NCBI GenBank assembly: GCA_030917925.1
Contig: JAUPTV010000162.1
Location: 1-42,122, forward strand
Length of the DNA: 42,122 nucleotides
Source: Pseudomonadota bacterium
GTDB taxonomy: Bacteria > Pseudomonadota > Gammaproteobacteria > Competibacterales > Competibacteraceae
Reading direction: 5' to 3'
Part shown: positions 8,912 to 18,675 of the stretch, piece by piece
Numbering within the stretch: the first letter of the stretch is position 1
How the letters are laid out: every line of letters begins with the position of its first letter
The notes under the pieces: model-generated
Database searches by the model: none
Told to the model about the DNA's origin: nothing
Seen by the model: only the letters and a program-made list of their open reading frames with translations
Translations under genes and position numbers: made by a program

Positions 8912-11900
8912 ATGTCCGCTGCTGTGAGCACTCTCCGTCAACCCGCGCCTGGCGTTGACAAAGTTCAACCCCGTCATAAAGTCCGCTTCGTCACCGCCGC
9001 CAGCCTGTTTGACGGCCACGACGCTTCTATTAACATCATGCGCCGCATCCTGCAGGCCAGCGGCGCGGAAGTCATTCATCTCGGCCATAACCGGTCGGTC
9101 GAGGACATCGTGACCGCCGCCTTGCAGGAAGATGCTCAAGGCATCGCTATCAGTTCCTATCAGGGTGGCCACGTCGAATTTTTCAAATATATGATCGACC
9201 TGCTGCGCGAGCGCGGTGGAGCCAATATCAAAGTGTTCGGCGGCGGCGGCGGCGTCATCGTGCCCGACGAAATCCACGAACTGCATGAATACGGCGTGAC
9301 CCGCATCTTCTCGCCGGAAGACGGTCAGGCGATGGGCTTGCAGGGCATGATCGACCACATGATCGCGGTTTGCGATACCGATCCCGCCCAGTACGCGCCA
9401 CAATCGCTGGATGGCGTGAAGGCCGGCGACTGGCGGTCGCTGTCGCGTATGATCACCGCGCTGGAAAATCAGGTCATCGCGCCAGCACTGCGTCGGCAAC
9501 TTCTCGATGAGGCTCAGGCGACCGGCGTTCCGGTCCTCGGCATCACTGGCACCGGCGGCTCCGGCAAATCGTCATTGACCGATGAACTGGTGCGGCGCTT
9601 CCGGCTGGATCAGGATGATCGGTTAAAAATCGCCGTCATTGCCGCTGATCCCTCGCGGCGCAAAACCGGTGGGGCTTTGCTGGGCGACCGCATCCGCATG
9701 AATGCCATCGCCGGTTCCAACCTGTATATGCGTTCGCTGGCGACCCGTGCGGCAGGCAGTGAAGTGCCGGAAAGCCTGGGCGATATTCTGGCTGCCTGCA
9801 AGCTGGCCGGTTTCAATCTGCTGATTGTGGAAACCTCCGGCATCGGCCAGGGCGATGCTGCCATCGTGCCGCTGGTGGATCGGTCGCTGTATGTAATGAC
9901 CCCGGAATTTGGCGCAGCGTCGCAATTGGAAAAGATCGACATGCTCGACTTCGCTGACGCGGTGGCGATCAACAAGTTCGACCGCAAGGGCGCTGAAGAC
10001 GCGCTGCGGGATGTCCGCAAACAGGTGCAGCGCAATCACAAGGCGTTCGGCCAATCTCCGGATGAAATGCCGGTCTATGGCACCATCGCTGCTCGCTTCA
10101 ACGATGATGGCGTGACCGCGCTTTATCACGGCATCGCCGGCTTGCTGCGCGACAAAGGGTTGAAACTGGAAGCGGGGCGACTGGCGACCGTTCCCGGCAA
10201 GGCGTCCACGGGCAAAGCGGTCATTGTCCCGGCGGCCCGCGCCCGCTATCTGGCCGAAATTGCCGACACCGTGCGCGGTTACCACAAGCAGGTTGAAGAG
10301 CAGGTCAAACGGGTCCGGCAGCGCCAGCAATTGCGGGCGGTCATGGGCCTGTTGACGGCGGAAGGCAAATCCACGGCGGATTTGGAACCGCTACTGGAGC
10401 GCGTGGAAGGCGAGATCGATCCGCACGCCCGCAAATTGGTCGATATGTGGCCGCAAGTAAAAGCGAGTTACAGCGGTGATGAATATGTGGTGAAAATCCG
10501 CGATAAAGAAATCCGCACGCAGTTGACGACGCGCTCGATGTCCGGTTCGCGCATTCCCAAAGTGGCGCTGCCCGGCTTTGATGAGCATGGCGAATTACTG
10601 CGCTGGATGATGCGGGAAAATCTGCCCGGCAGTTTCCCCTATACCGCTGGCGTCTTTGCTTTCAAACGCGAAAATGAAGACCCGACCCGGATGTTTGCCG
10701 GCGAAGGCGACCCGTTCCGTACCAATCGCCGGTTTAAGAAACTGTCGGAACATGCGGAAGCGACGCGGTTATCTACGGCCTTTGACTCGGTGACGCTGTA
10801 CGGCTGCGATCCCGACGAACGCCCGGATATTTACGGTAAGGTCGGCAATTCCGGCGTATCCATTGCAACGCTGGATGATTTGAAGGTGCTGTATTCCGGC
10901 TTTGAGTTGTGCTGTCCCACCACCTCGGTGTCGATGACCATTAACGGCCCCGCGCCGATTATTCTCTCGATGTTTTTCAATACCGCTTTCGATCAGCAGA
11001 TTGAAAAATTTGAGCGCGATAATCACCGTCCGCCGACCGACGATGAAATTGACAAGATCCGGCAATGGGTATTAGCCAACGTGCGCGGCACGGTACAGGC
11101 GGATATTCTCAAGGAAGATCAGGGACAAAATACCTGCATCTTCTCCACGGAATTTGCCTTGAAAATGATGGGCGATATTCAGGAATATTTTGTCCATCAC
11201 AACGTCAAGAATTTCTATTCAGTCTCCATTTCCGGCTACCACATTGCCGAAGCCGGGGCCAATCCCATTTCGCAACTGGCGTTCACCCTGGCCAATGGCT
11301 TCACCTATGTGGAAGCTTATCTGGCGCGGGGGATGCACATTGACGACTTTGCGCCGAATCTGTCGTTCTTCTTCAGCAACGGCATGGACCCGGAATATTC
11401 AGTGATGGGTCGCGTAGCGCGGCGGATTTGGGCGACGGCCATGCGTTATAAATACGGCGCGAATGAGCGGAGTCAGAAGCTGAAATACCACATTCAGACT
11501 TCCGGTCGCTCCTTGCACGCCCAGGAAATGGATTTCAACGATATCCGCACCACCTTGCAGGCGCTGATCGCCATTTACGACAACTGCAATTCCCTGCACA
11601 CCAACGCCTATGACGAAGCGATTACTACGCCGTCTGAAGAATCGGTGCGGCGGGCGATGGCCGTGCAGTTGATCATCAACAAGGAATGGGGCGTCGCGAA
11701 GAATGAAAATCCCAATCAGGGCGCGTTCATCATTGATGAACTGACCCATTTGGTTGAAGAAGCGGTGTTGCAGGAATTCGAGCGCATCAGCGAACGAGGC
11801 GGAGTTTTAGGGGCCATGGAGACCGGTTATCAGCGCGGCAAGATTCAGGAGGAATCGCTGTATTACGAGACCCTCAAGCATGATGGATCGTTGCCCATTA

Positions 11901-12184
11901 TCGGCGTCAATACCTTCCGCAATCCTAAGGCCAAACATGAGGACGTGAAGATTGAATTGGCTCGCTCGACCGATGAAGAAAAGCAGAGTCAGTTGCAGCG
12001 GTTGCGGGAATTCCAGGAGCGGAATCAGCAACAGAGCAGCGCCATGCTGGCCCGGTTGAAACAGGCGGCGATCAATAACGAGAACCTGTTCGCGGTCTTG
12101 GTGGAAGCGGTGCGTTGCTGTTCGCTGGGGCAAATTACCACGGCGCTGTTTGACGTCGGCGGGCAGTATCGGCGGAATATGTAG
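8912..12184 (+). CDS. icmF: Fused isobutyryl-CoA mutase (B12-dependent, with G-protein chaperone domain)
   Basis: Adenosylcobalamin-dependent radical isomerase interconverting isobutyryl-CoA and n-butyryl-CoA; family members can also act on isovaleryl/pivalyl-CoA. The ATG at 8912 follows GAGGAGA and gives 1090 residues, the normal IcmF length. Domain order: B12-binding domain (about 20–150, with [13 protein letters not shown] and GGGGGVI), a MeaB-like GTPase (about 205–410, P-loop [12 protein letters not shown] near residue 210), a linker, and the mutase barrel (about 540–1085, with [19 protein letters not shown] and [15 protein letters not shown]). The GVFAF segment instead of the methylmalonyl-CoA mutase pattern argues for IcmF over MCM. 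No coenzyme-A pathway genes flank it, so its physiological substrate is not indicated here. It appears monocistronic. Confidence 0.93.
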   Translation: MSAAVSTLRQPAPGVDKVQPRHKVRFVTAASLFDGHDASINIMRRILQASGAEVIHLGHNRSVEDIVTAALQEDAQGIAISSYQGGHVEFFKYMIDLLRERGGANIKVFGGGGGVIVPDEIHELHEYGVTRIFSPEDGQAMGLQGMIDHMIAVCDTDPAQYAPQSLDGVKAGDWRSLSRMITALENQVIAPALRRQLLDEAQATGVPVLGITGTGGSGKSSLTDELVRRFRLDQDDRLKIAVIAADPSRRKTGGALLGDRIRMNAIAGSNLYMRSLATRAAGSEVPESLGDILAACKLAGFNLLIVETSGIGQGDAAIVPLVDRSLYVMTPEFGAASQLEKIDMLDFADAVAINKFDRKGAEDALRDVRKQVQRNHKAFGQSPDEMPVYGTIAARFNDDGVTALYHGIAGLLRDKGLKLEAGRLATVPGKASTGKAVIVPAARARYLAEIADTVRGYHKQVEEQVKRVRQRQQLRAVMGLLTAEGKSTADLEPLLERVEGEIDPHARKLVDMWPQVKASYSGDEYVVKIRDKEIRTQLTTRSMSGSRIPKVALPGFDEHGELLRWMMRENLPGSFPYTAGVFAFKRENEDPTRMFAGEGDPFRTNRRFKKLSEHAEATRLSTAFDSVTLYGCDPDERPDIYGKVGNSGVSIATLDDLKVLYSGFELCCPTTSVSMTINGPAPIILSMFFNTAFDQQIEKFERDNHRPPTDDEIDKIRQWVLANVRGTVQADILKEDQGQNTCIFSTEFALKMMGDIQEYFVHHNVKNFYSVSISGYHIAEAGANPISQLAFTLANGFTYVEAYLARGMHIDDFAPNLSFFFSNGMDPEYSVMGRVARRIWATAMRYKYGANERSQKLKYHIQTSGRSLHAQEMDFNDIRTTLQALIAIYDNCNSLHTNAYDEAITTPSEESVRRAMAVQLIINKEWGVAKNENPNQGAFIIDELTHLVEEAVLQEFERISERGGVLGAMETGYQRGKIQEESLYYETLKHDGSLPIIGVNTFRNPKAKHEDVKIELARSTDEEKQSQLQRLREFQERNQQQSSAMLARLKQAAINNENLFAVLVEAVRCCSLGQITTALFDVGGQYRRNM

Positions 12185-12205
12185 GACTGGGCTTCCCATC
12201 CACCT

Positions 12206-12231
12206 CCCCTCTTCAGCCTTCTGGAGAGGGG
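12206..12231 (+). terminator. Hairpin downstream of icmF
   Basis: An 11-base-pair stem (12206–12216 with 12221–12231, one wobble) with the four-base loop CCTT lies 21 bases after the icmF stop. No T-tract follows, so it may be an mRNA-stabilising hairpin or a member of the CCCCTCT...AGAGGGG palindrome family seen elsewhere in the window rather than an intrinsic terminator. Confidence 0.4.
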
Positions 12232-12318
12232 ATTAACCACCGTTCCAGCCCTTGAATTTTATCCATTTGTCCCCACAACCAGTGGTTGAGACTCCCTACT
12301 TAGCCTGCGAGGTGCGCC

Positions 12319-12612
12319 ATGCCAATCTACGAATACCGTTGCCAGTCCTGCAACCACGACCTGGAAGTGATGCAGAAGCTCAGCGATCCCGAATTGAGCG
12401 ATTGCCCGTCCTGTGGCCAGCCGCAACTGAAAAAGCTGATCTCGGCGGTCGGCTTCCGCCTGAAGGGCAGCGGCTGGTATGAAACCGATTTCAAGAAAGG
12501 CAACCAGAAAAATGTCGCCAAGGACGAAGCGCCCGCCAGCGCCTCATGCAGCGCCTCAACCAGCGCGGGCGATGGCGGCGGCGGGTGTGCAGCCTGTCCC
12601 GCAGCGGCGTAG
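12319..12612 (+). CDS. FmdB-family zinc-ribbon protein
   Basis: Small putative regulatory protein of the FmdB family, whose members often lie upstream of aspS in proteobacteria, as here. The 97 residues begin MPIYEYRCQSCNHDLEVMQK, and the zinc ribbon is formed by CQSC and CPSC, about 20 residues apart. After the conserved part (residues 1–60) comes a low-complexity Ala/Ser/Gly tail containing four more cysteines (SCSAS, GGGCAAC). The molecular function of the family is not established. Ninety bases separate it from aspS on the same strand; co-transcription is likely. Confidence 0.9.
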   Translation: MPIYEYRCQSCNHDLEVMQKLSDPELSDCPSCGQPQLKKLISAVGFRLKGSGWYETDFKKGNQKNVAKDEAPASASCSASTSAGDGGGGCAACPAAA

Positions 12613-12701
12613 TGACGACCCGTCGCGGCGAATGGTTGACCTTTAGCCGGTAATCCTTAACCTTTCACCTTTCACTTCCAGCTTGCAGGAACCCAGACGC
12701 C

Positions 12702-14471
12702 ATGCGCAGCCATTATTGTGGCCAAGTCACCGACGCTTTTTTGGATCAGGACGTTACCCTGTGTGGGTGGGCGCACCGCCGCCGTGATCACGGTGGGGTG
12801 ATTTTTGTTGACCTGCGCGACCGTGAAGGTCTGGTGCAAGTGGTCATCGACCCCGACACCCCGGAGGCGTTCGCCAATGCCGAGCGGGTGCGCAATGAAT
12901 ATGTGCTGCGCATCACCGGGCGGGTGCGTCGCCGTCCGGAAGGTACCGAAAATCCCAATATGGCCACCGGGGCGATTGAGATTCTGGCCCGGAACCTGGA
13001 AATTTTGAACCGCGCCGAGCCGCTGCCCTTCCAGTTGGATGACGACGATACCTCCGAAGAAGTGCGGCTGCGCTATCGCTATCTCGATCTGCGTCGTCCG
13101 GTCATGCAGGAGCGGCTCAAGCTGCGCACCCGCGTCATCAGCACGCTGCGCCGCTTCCTCGATCAGCAGGGCTTTCTGGACATCGAAACCCCGATGTTGA
13201 CCAAGGCCACCCCGGAAGGTGCCCGCGATTATCTGGTCCCCAGCCGCACCCATCCCGGCAGCTTCTTCGCCCTGCCACAGTCGCCGCAGTTGTTCAAACA
13301 ATTGCTGATGATGGCCGGCATGGATCGCTATTACCAGGTGGTGCGCTGCTTCCGCGACGAAGACTTGCGCGCCGACCGCCAGCCGGAATTCACTCAGCTC
13401 GACATTGAAACCTCGTTCATGGATGAGCAGGCAATTACCGACCTGATGGAAGCCATGATCCGCGAAATGTTCAAAGAGGTGCTGGATGTCGATCTGCCCA
13501 ACCCGTTCCCCCGGATGCCTTACGACACGGCCATGCGCCGCTACGGATCGGATAAGCCGGATTTGCGCATTCCGCTGGAATTGACGGAACTGTCGGATTT
13601 AATGGCCGGCGTGGAATTCAAGGTGTTCGCCGGTCCCGCCAACGATCCCAAGGGGCGAGTTGCGGCGTTGCGCGTCCCGGAAGGCAGCAAGCTGACCCGG
13701 CGCGAGATTGATCTGTATACCGAATTTGTGGGTCGCTACGGCGCGAAGGGGCTGGCCTATATCAAGGTCAATGACGTTGCTACTGGCCGTGACGGGTTGC
13801 AAGCGCCGATAGTCAAATTCCTGCCCGACGAGACGCTGGCCAAGATTCTCACCCGCACCGGCGCGGAAAATGGCGACCTGATTTTCTTCGGCGCCGATTC
13901 CACCAAAGTGGTCAACGATGCGCTGGGCGCGTTGCGGTTGAAAGTCGGCCACGATCTGGGGCTGATCAAGAGCGCGTGGGCACCGCTGTGGGTGGTCAAT
14001 TTCCCGATGTTTGAATGGGATGAGCCGGAACAGCGCTGGAACGCCCTGCATCATCCCTTCACCGCGCCGCGCACCGACGATTCTGCCGAAGTCCGCGCCA
14101 ATCCCGGCCAGTGCCTGTCAAAAGCCTACGATATGGTGCTGAACGGCAGCGAAATCGGCGGCGGTTCTGTGCGTATTCATCGCCAGGAGATGCAGAACAC
14201 GGTGTTTGATCTGCTGGGCATTGATCCCGAAGAAGCTCGCGCCAAATTCGGCTTCCTGCTGGACGCGCTCAAGTTCGGCTGTCCCCCGCATGGCGGACTG
14301 GCTTTCGGCGTGGATCGGCTGGTCATGCTGATGGTTGGCGCGACCTCCATCCGCGACGTGATGGCCTTCCCCAAGACCCAGAGCGCCGCCTGTCTGATGA
14401 CCCAGGCCCCCGCCCCGGTCACCGAGGCGCAATTGCGCGATCTCAACATCCGCCTGCGGCGCACGCCCTGA
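12702..14471 (+). CDS. aspS: Aspartyl-tRNA synthetase, probably non-discriminating (Asp/Asn)
   Basis: Class IIb synthetase, 589 residues, bacterial type with the GAD insertion. The N-terminal OB-fold anticodon domain begins [13 protein letters not shown]; catalytic motifs include [52 protein letters not shown] (motif 2) and [13 protein letters not shown] (motif 3). In the anticodon-binding loop the sequence is [11 protein letters not shown] with His at residue 30, where the E. coli discriminating enzyme has Leu (RRRDLG). His at this site is the known signature of non-discriminating bacterial AspRS such as in Pseudomonas aeruginosa, which also charges tRNA-Asn and relies on GatCAB; this is inference from one residue. 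The nudB frame overlaps or abuts its stop, suggesting an aspS–nudB–apaH operon. Confidence 0.96.
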   Translation: MRSHYCGQVTDAFLDQDVTLCGWAHRRRDHGGVIFVDLRDREGLVQVVIDPDTPEAFANAERVRNEYVLRITGRVRRRPEGTENPNMATGAIEILARNLEILNRAEPLPFQLDDDDTSEEVRLRYRYLDLRRPVMQERLKLRTRVISTLRRFLDQQGFLDIETPMLTKATPEGARDYLVPSRTHPGSFFALPQSPQLFKQLLMMAGMDRYYQVVRCFRDEDLRADRQPEFTQLDIETSFMDEQAITDLMEAMIREMFKEVLDVDLPNPFPRMPYDTAMRRYGSDKPDLRIPLELTELSDLMAGVEFKVFAGPANDPKGRVAALRVPEGSKLTRREIDLYTEFVGRYGAKGLAYIKVNDVATGRDGLQAPIVKFLPDETLAKILTRTGAENGDLIFFGADSTKVVNDALGALRLKVGHDLGLIKSAWAPLWVVNFPMFEWDEPEQRWNALHHPFTAPRTDDSAEVRANPGQCLSKAYDMVLNGSEIGGGSVRIHRQEMQNTVFDLLGIDPEEARAKFGFLLDALKFGCPPHGGLAFGVDRLVMLMVGATSIRDVMAFPKTQSAACLMTQAPAPVTEAQLRDLNIRLRRTP

Positions 14472-14515
14472 ACACGCAAAACCTCCCCCCATCCCCCTGG
14501 AAACGCCCTGAATCG

Positions 14516-14947
14516 GTGCTGGTGGTGGTTTACACCGCCCAGGATGAAGTCCTGGCGCTGTGCCGCTGCCAGCCCGCCGATTTCTGGCAATCAGTCACCG
14601 GCAGCCTGAACTGGGATGAAGTGGATCCGCTGGACACGGCGCGGCGCGAGTTGTTGGAAGAAACCGGGTTGGGCGAGGGCCTGAAGATCGTGAACTGCGG
14701 CCTCGTCAACCGCTTTCCGATCCTGCCCGCCTGGCGGCAGCGCTATGCCCCGGACGTGCGGGAAAATATCGAACATGTCTTCCGGGTGTGCTTGCCGGAA
14801 CGCGCCACAATTACCCTGAATCCCGAGGAACATCGTGACTATCTCTGGTTGCCACGCGTGGCGGCGGCAGCTCGCATGACTTCCTGGACCAACCGGGATG
14901 CGGTGCTGGCGCTGCCCGTTCCTCACCGCGACCCGGCAGATTCCTGA
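14516..14947 (+). CDS. nudB: NudB-like Nudix hydrolase (dihydroneopterin triphosphate diphosphatase), start uncertain
   Basis: Likely removes pyrophosphate from dihydroneopterin triphosphate in folate synthesis, as NudB does. The Nudix region reads FWQSVTGSLNWDEVDPLDTA then RRELLEETGL; the spacing between the first conserved Glu and the RE pair is eight rather than the usual seven residues, a one-residue insertion. The GTG at 14516 is the first ordinary start in the frame and gives 143 residues, but homology begins earlier: the codons just upstream spell WKRPE, matching the family's YKRPxSVLVV strand. A CTG at 14468 overlapping the aspS TGA stop would include this. So the true start is probably non-standard and upstream. 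Three bases separate its stop from apaH, and folA lies beyond, a folate-related context. Confidence 0.82.
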   Translation: MLVVVYTAQDEVLALCRCQPADFWQSVTGSLNWDEVDPLDTARRELLEETGLGEGLKIVNCGLVNRFPILPAWRQRYAPDVRENIEHVFRVCLPERATITLNPEEHRDYLWLPRVAAAARMTSWTNRDAVLALPVPHRDPADS

Positions 14948-14949
14948 CC

Positions 14950-15774
14950 ATGGCCGTTTACGCGATAGGCGATATTCAGGGCTGTTACGAGCCGTTCCAG
15001 CGGCTGCTGGATCGGCTGGGCTTTGATCCGTCCGTCGATGTGCTCTGGCTGGTCGGCGATCTGGTCAATCGCGGACCGCATTCGGTGGAAGTGCTGCGAT
15101 GGGTTCGCGATCTGGGCGAACGGGTGGTGACGGTGCTGGGCAATCACGATCTGACCCTGCTCGCGGTCGCCGCCGGTCAGGTTAAACCAAAACGTAAAGA
15201 TACCTTCCACCCGATTATCGACGCCCCGGACAGCAGCGAATTGTTGGACTGGCTGCGCCAGCGCCCGATGCTGCATCACGACGCCAAACTCGGCTTCACG
15301 ATGGTTCACGCCGGCCTGCCGCCACAGTGGGATTTGGCCTTGGCCCAACAGTGCGCTGCGGAATTGGAAGCGACGTTGCGCGGCCCCAAATGGCCCCGAT
15401 TCATGGGGAAAATGTTCGGTAGCGAACCGTGCAGTTGGCGGGACGATCTAATCGGCGACGACCGGCTCCGCTTCACGGTTAACGCTCTGACCCGGATGCG
15501 CTTTTGCACGACGGACGGTGCGCTCTCCCTGTCCGAAAAGGGGCCACCCGGCAGTCAGGACGCGAAACTGTTGCCCTGGTTTCAGGTTCCGCAACGCCGC
15601 AACGCTGATCTCAATATCGTCTTTGGCCACTGGGCCTCCCTCGGCTATTACCGTGCGCCCGGCCTTTATGCCCTCGACAGTGGCTGCGTCTGGGGTAACC
15701 GGTTAACCGCAATTCGGCTGGACGCCCCCGACGCCCCGGCCTTCAGCGTTCCGGCCGTGGAATCCCCAGCTTGA
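14950..15774 (+). CDS. apaH: Symmetrical diadenosine tetraphosphatase ApaH
   Basis: Metal-dependent phosphoesterase that hydrolyses Ap4A to two ADP and also removes Np4 caps from RNA. The 274 residues carry the calcineurin-type motifs in order: GDIQGCYEPF (residues 7–16), GDLVNRGP, LGNHD and the C-terminal FGHW and LDSGCVWG. Length is close to the E. coli protein (about 280). The gene starts three bases after the nudB stop, so translational coupling is likely. Its stop codon (15772–15774) falls within the terminal bases of the adjacent IS200/IS605-type remnant, so the last residues may have been altered when that element inserted. Confidence 0.95.
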   Translation: MAVYAIGDIQGCYEPFQRLLDRLGFDPSVDVLWLVGDLVNRGPHSVEVLRWVRDLGERVVTVLGNHDLTLLAVAAGQVKPKRKDTFHPIIDAPDSSELLDWLRQRPMLHHDAKLGFTMVHAGLPPQWDLALAQQCAAELEATLRGPKWPRFMGKMFGSEPCSWRDDLIGDDRLRFTVNALTRMRFCTTDGALSLSEKGPPGSQDAKLLPWFQVPQRRNADLNIVFGHWASLGYYRAPGLYALDSGCVWGNRLTAIRLDAPDAPAFSVPAVESPA

Positions 15775-16113
15775 CCTCCTCCCCGCCCTGAAGGACGGGG
15801 ATTCCTGACTTCACAATTAGGGTTTTCTGTTTCATAGAGGATTGCCCAGAGGAGTTAAGGCTTGGTTTTCGCCGATTCGATTCCCCAGAGTGGGGAGTCT
15901 TACGCGGTTTGAACCGCAGCCGGAAACTCCCCCAGGTCTCACATCCTCTCCACAGACTTCACATCCCGCCAGCCCGGCGGTAGGTCTTGAATAGGAGACA
16001 GTGGTGATGTTACCCAAAAACGCGGCGCTTCAACAGTCCACGCAAGGGGGACTGCCGCGCCGCCCGCTATCCCTCCCCGCCCTAAAGGGCGAGGTTTCTC
16101 GCGGAAAATCTTG
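15771..16113. mobile_element. IS200/IS605-type remnant E1 between apaH and folA
   Basis: A 343-base non-autonomous remnant filling the whole apaH–folA gap. Read on the minus strand, its left end (16113 leftwards: CAAGATTTTCCGCGAGAAACC, then the hairpin CCTCGCCC...GGGCGGGG at 16075–16094) is the same as those of the elements at 31249 and 37709. Its right end (hairpin CCCCGTCC...GGGCGGGG at 15781–15800, then GGAGGAGGTCAA) resembles ends of TnpB-carrying IS200/IS605 elements. The base next to the left end is preceded by TTCAT, the reverse of folA's ATGAA. The interior holds a tnpB-like 3' remnant. No transposase gene. Ends judged by comparison within this window and from memory of the family. 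Confidence 0.7.
15832..16017 (-). pseudogene. Possible tnpB 3'-end remnant
   Basis: A minus-strand open frame inside element E1 whose middle reads PTAGLAGCEVCGEDVRPGG, resembling the C-terminal zinc-ribbon region of TnpB (a CxxC pair followed by DVRPG). Only about 40–60 codons remain, with no RuvC catalytic part, so it is a decayed end. It stops just before the right-end hairpin, where TnpB genes of this family normally end and where their omega RNA lies. Small hairpins (CCCCAGAGTGGGG; GCGGTT...AACCGC) could be remains of that RNA. Assignment rests on a short motif. Confidence 0.45.
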
Positions 16114-16617
16114 ATGAACGCGCCGCTGACGCTGATCGTCGCCCTGGCGCACAACCGGGTGATTGGCATGAACAACCGCTTGCCCTGGCATTTACCGGCA
16201 GACCTGCGCTTCTTCAAGCAAACGACCATGGGCAAGCCGTTGCTGATGGGGCGGCGCACCTGGGAGTCTATCGGTCGCCCGTTGCCGGGGCGGCGCATGA
16301 TCGTGCTGACCCATGATCCAGCGTACTCAGCACTTGGTTGTACAGTAACGTATTCACTGGCAGAGGCGCTGACCAGCGCCGGACCGGTTCCCGAAGTCAT
16401 GGTGATTGGCGGCGCAACGCTGTATGCGCAAACCCTGCCGCTGGCCGTCCGGCTGTACCTGACCGTGGTCGAAGCCAACCTTCCCGGCGATGTCTGGTTT
16501 CCTGAATGGAACCGGCAGGACTGGCGACTGGACTGGGAAGAGGCGCGTCCCGCTGATGCTGATCACGTTTGGCCGTACCGCTTTCAGCGCTGGGAACGCC
16601 TTGGTCACGTCGGTTGA
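16114..16617 (+). CDS. folA: Dihydrofolate reductase
   Basis: NADPH-dependent reduction of dihydrofolate to tetrahydrofolate. The 167 residues start MNAPLTLIVALAHNRVIGMNNRLPWHLPADLRFFK, with the family's IGxxNxLPW-LPxDL motif (substrate Asp in PADL) and GRRTWESIGRPLPGR; VIGGATLYAQ is the conserved glycine pair of the cofactor site. ATG 16114 is preferred over an adjoining TTG at 16111. The ribosome binding site region (GGAAAATCTTG) belongs to the end of element E1, so the element supplies the present leader of this gene. NudB and ApaH upstream make a folate/nucleotide neighbourhood. Confidence 0.95.
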   Translation: MNAPLTLIVALAHNRVIGMNNRLPWHLPADLRFFKQTTMGKPLLMGRRTWESIGRPLPGRRMIVLTHDPAYSALGCTVTYSLAEALTSAGPVPEVMVIGGATLYAQTLPLAVRLYLTVVEANLPGDVWFPEWNRQDWRLDWEEARPADADHVWPYRFQRWERLGHVG

Positions 16618-16710
16618 CGGTCCAAACATCTTCATTTCCCGGAACCTTCCCGGCGTCAAACGCGACTATACAACAGCACTCCTGCCGTCCACTTTCTCCC
16701 GGAAGTCGCC

Positions 16711-18576
16711 ATGTCCTCACACTTGCACACCAACCATCTGATCCACGAAACCAGTCCCTATCTGCGCCAACATGCACATAATCCGGTGGACTGGCAGCCC
16801 TGGGGCGAAGCGGCTCTGGACCAGGCCCGCCGCGAAAGCAAACCGATTCTGCTGTCCATTGGCTATTCAGCCTGTCACTGGTGCCATGTCATGGCCCATG
16901 AGTCGTTTGAGGATGAAGCCACTGCTGCGGTGATGAACGAGTTATTCATCAATATCAAAGTGGATCGGGAGGAACGTCCGGATCTGGACAAAATTTATCA
17001 GACCGCCTTTCAACTGCTGCACCGGCGGGCCGGTGGCTGGCCGCTGACGATGTTCCTGACCCCCGATGACCACGTTCCCTTCGTCGGCGGCACCTATTTC
17101 CCGAAAACGCCCCGCTATGGTATGCCGGCTTTCACCGAGGTTCTGCGCCGGGTCAGCGATCACTATCGCCAGCATCCGCACGATATCCGCCAGCAAAATC
17201 AAGTGTTGCTGGACGCCCTGTGCCGCGATGCGCCCCCGGTTTCCCCCGAAGCCACGCTGACCGCTGCGCCGCTCCAGGCCAGCCGCGACCAACTGCTGAA
17301 CGACCTTGATCGAACGTATGGCGGTTTCGACGGTGCGCCCAAATTTCCCCACCCGGCCCGCCTGGAACAATTGCTGCGCCACTGGATCGCCAGCCAGCGC
17401 TGCGATGACTTCCAGTGCCAGGAACCGGATCGGGAAGCGGAAGCCGCGATCCGGCTGACCCTGGGCAAAATGGCACGGGGTGGGATTTACGACCATCTGG
17501 GCGGCGGGTTCTATCGCTACTCGGTCGATGCCGAATGGCAAATTCCGCACTTCGAGAAAATGCTTTACGACAACGGTCCACTCCTCGCCCTGTACGCCCA
17601 GGCCTGGCAAGCGACGGGCGATGCCCGGTTGCGCACGGTTGCGGAAGAAACCGGCGCGTGGCTGATCCGGGAAATGCAAGCGCCCGAGGGCGGCTACTAC
17701 GCCACTCTGGATGCTGACTCGGAAGGCGAAGAGGGCCGGTTTTATCTATGGACGCCTGAACAGGTTCGAGAATTGTTGAATGTCGAGGAATATGCGGCTT
17801 TGGCCGTCTGCTATGGGCTGGAGTTGCCGCCCAATTTCGAGGGCAGCGCCTGGCATTTGCGCTTGACTGCTGAACCGATGGAACTGGCGCAGCGGCTGCG
17901 CGTGGAGCCGACGCAGGTCAACGCCTGGTTGACGTCAGCCCGCAATGAATTGTTCACGGTCCGCTCACAACGCATCTGGCCGGGGCGGGATGAGAAAATT
18001 CTGACCGCCTGGAACGGTCTGGCGATTCGTGGGATGGCCGTGGCGGGACGCCTGCTGGAACGCAATGATTTTGTCGCCTCTGCCGAACGGGCGCTGGATT
18101 TCATTCAGACCCGGCTCTGGCAAAACGGTCGGTTACTGGCGGTTCACAAAGACGGCCAGAGTCGGCTAAACGCTTATCTGGATGATTACGCCTTTTTAAT
18201 CGATGGTGTGCTGGAACTGCGGGAATGCCGCTGCCGGGAAGGTGATCTCGACTTTGCCCAGGCGTTGGCGGATGTGCTGCTCGACCAATTCGAAGATCGG
18301 ACCGCTGGTGGGTTCTACTTCACCGCCCATGACCACGAACCGCTGATTCAGCGTCCCAAGCCGCCGCATGACGATGCGTTGCCCTCCGGCAACGGCGTTG
18401 CGGCGCAAGTGCTGCTGAAACTGGGTCGCCTGACCGGCGAAGATCGCTATCGGCAAGCGGCGGAACGCACCCTGCACTGGGCCTGGCCAACGCTGCGTCA
18501 GATTCCCACCGCCTGTAGCGCCCTGCTGATGGCGCTGGCCGACAATCTGGAACCGGCACCTACGAATGGGAAATGA
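16711..18576 (+). CDS. YyaL/SSP411-type thioredoxin-domain protein (DUF255)
   Basis: Protein of 621 residues belonging to the YyaL/spermatogenesis-associated-protein-20 family. The N-terminal thioredoxin-like domain (about 1–165) opens [20 protein letters not shown] and has the family motif [17 protein letters not shown]; the Cys-His-Trp-Cys pair is intact. The remainder resembles a six-hairpin (alpha/alpha) glycosidase-like fold, with [17 protein letters not shown] and [10 protein letters not shown] as recognisable blocks. The biochemical role of the family is not established. Start supported by GGAAG six bases before the ATG. No secretion signal. Ninety-three bases follow folA; co-transcription is possible. 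Confidence 0.9.
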   Translation: MSSHLHTNHLIHETSPYLRQHAHNPVDWQPWGEAALDQARRESKPILLSIGYSACHWCHVMAHESFEDEATAAVMNELFINIKVDREERPDLDKIYQTAFQLLHRRAGGWPLTMFLTPDDHVPFVGGTYFPKTPRYGMPAFTEVLRRVSDHYRQHPHDIRQQNQVLLDALCRDAPPVSPEATLTAAPLQASRDQLLNDLDRTYGGFDGAPKFPHPARLEQLLRHWIASQRCDDFQCQEPDREAEAAIRLTLGKMARGGIYDHLGGGFYRYSVDAEWQIPHFEKMLYDNGPLLALYAQAWQATGDARLRTVAEETGAWLIREMQAPEGGYYATLDADSEGEEGRFYLWTPEQVRELLNVEEYAALAVCYGLELPPNFEGSAWHLRLTAEPMELAQRLRVEPTQVNAWLTSARNELFTVRSQRIWPGRDEKILTAWNGLAIRGMAVAGRLLERNDFVASAERALDFIQTRLWQNGRLLAVHKDGQSRLNAYLDDYAFLIDGVLELRECRCREGDLDFAQALADVLLDQFEDRTAGGFYFTAHDHEPLIQRPKPPHDDALPSGNGVAAQVLLKLGRLTGEDRYRQAAERTLHWAWPTLRQIPTACSALLMALADNLEPAPTNGK

Positions 18577-18675
18577 CGCCGATAGCCGGATAATTTTTCA
18601 CTATACTGAGTAATAATCTACGATAATAAAGAGAATCGTTATTCCCTGTTGAAACCCTGGAGAGAGCACATCGCT

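Noticed and set aside
15939-16478. Minus-strand 179-codon frame over folA and E1
   Set aside because: Antisense to folA; contains no family motif.
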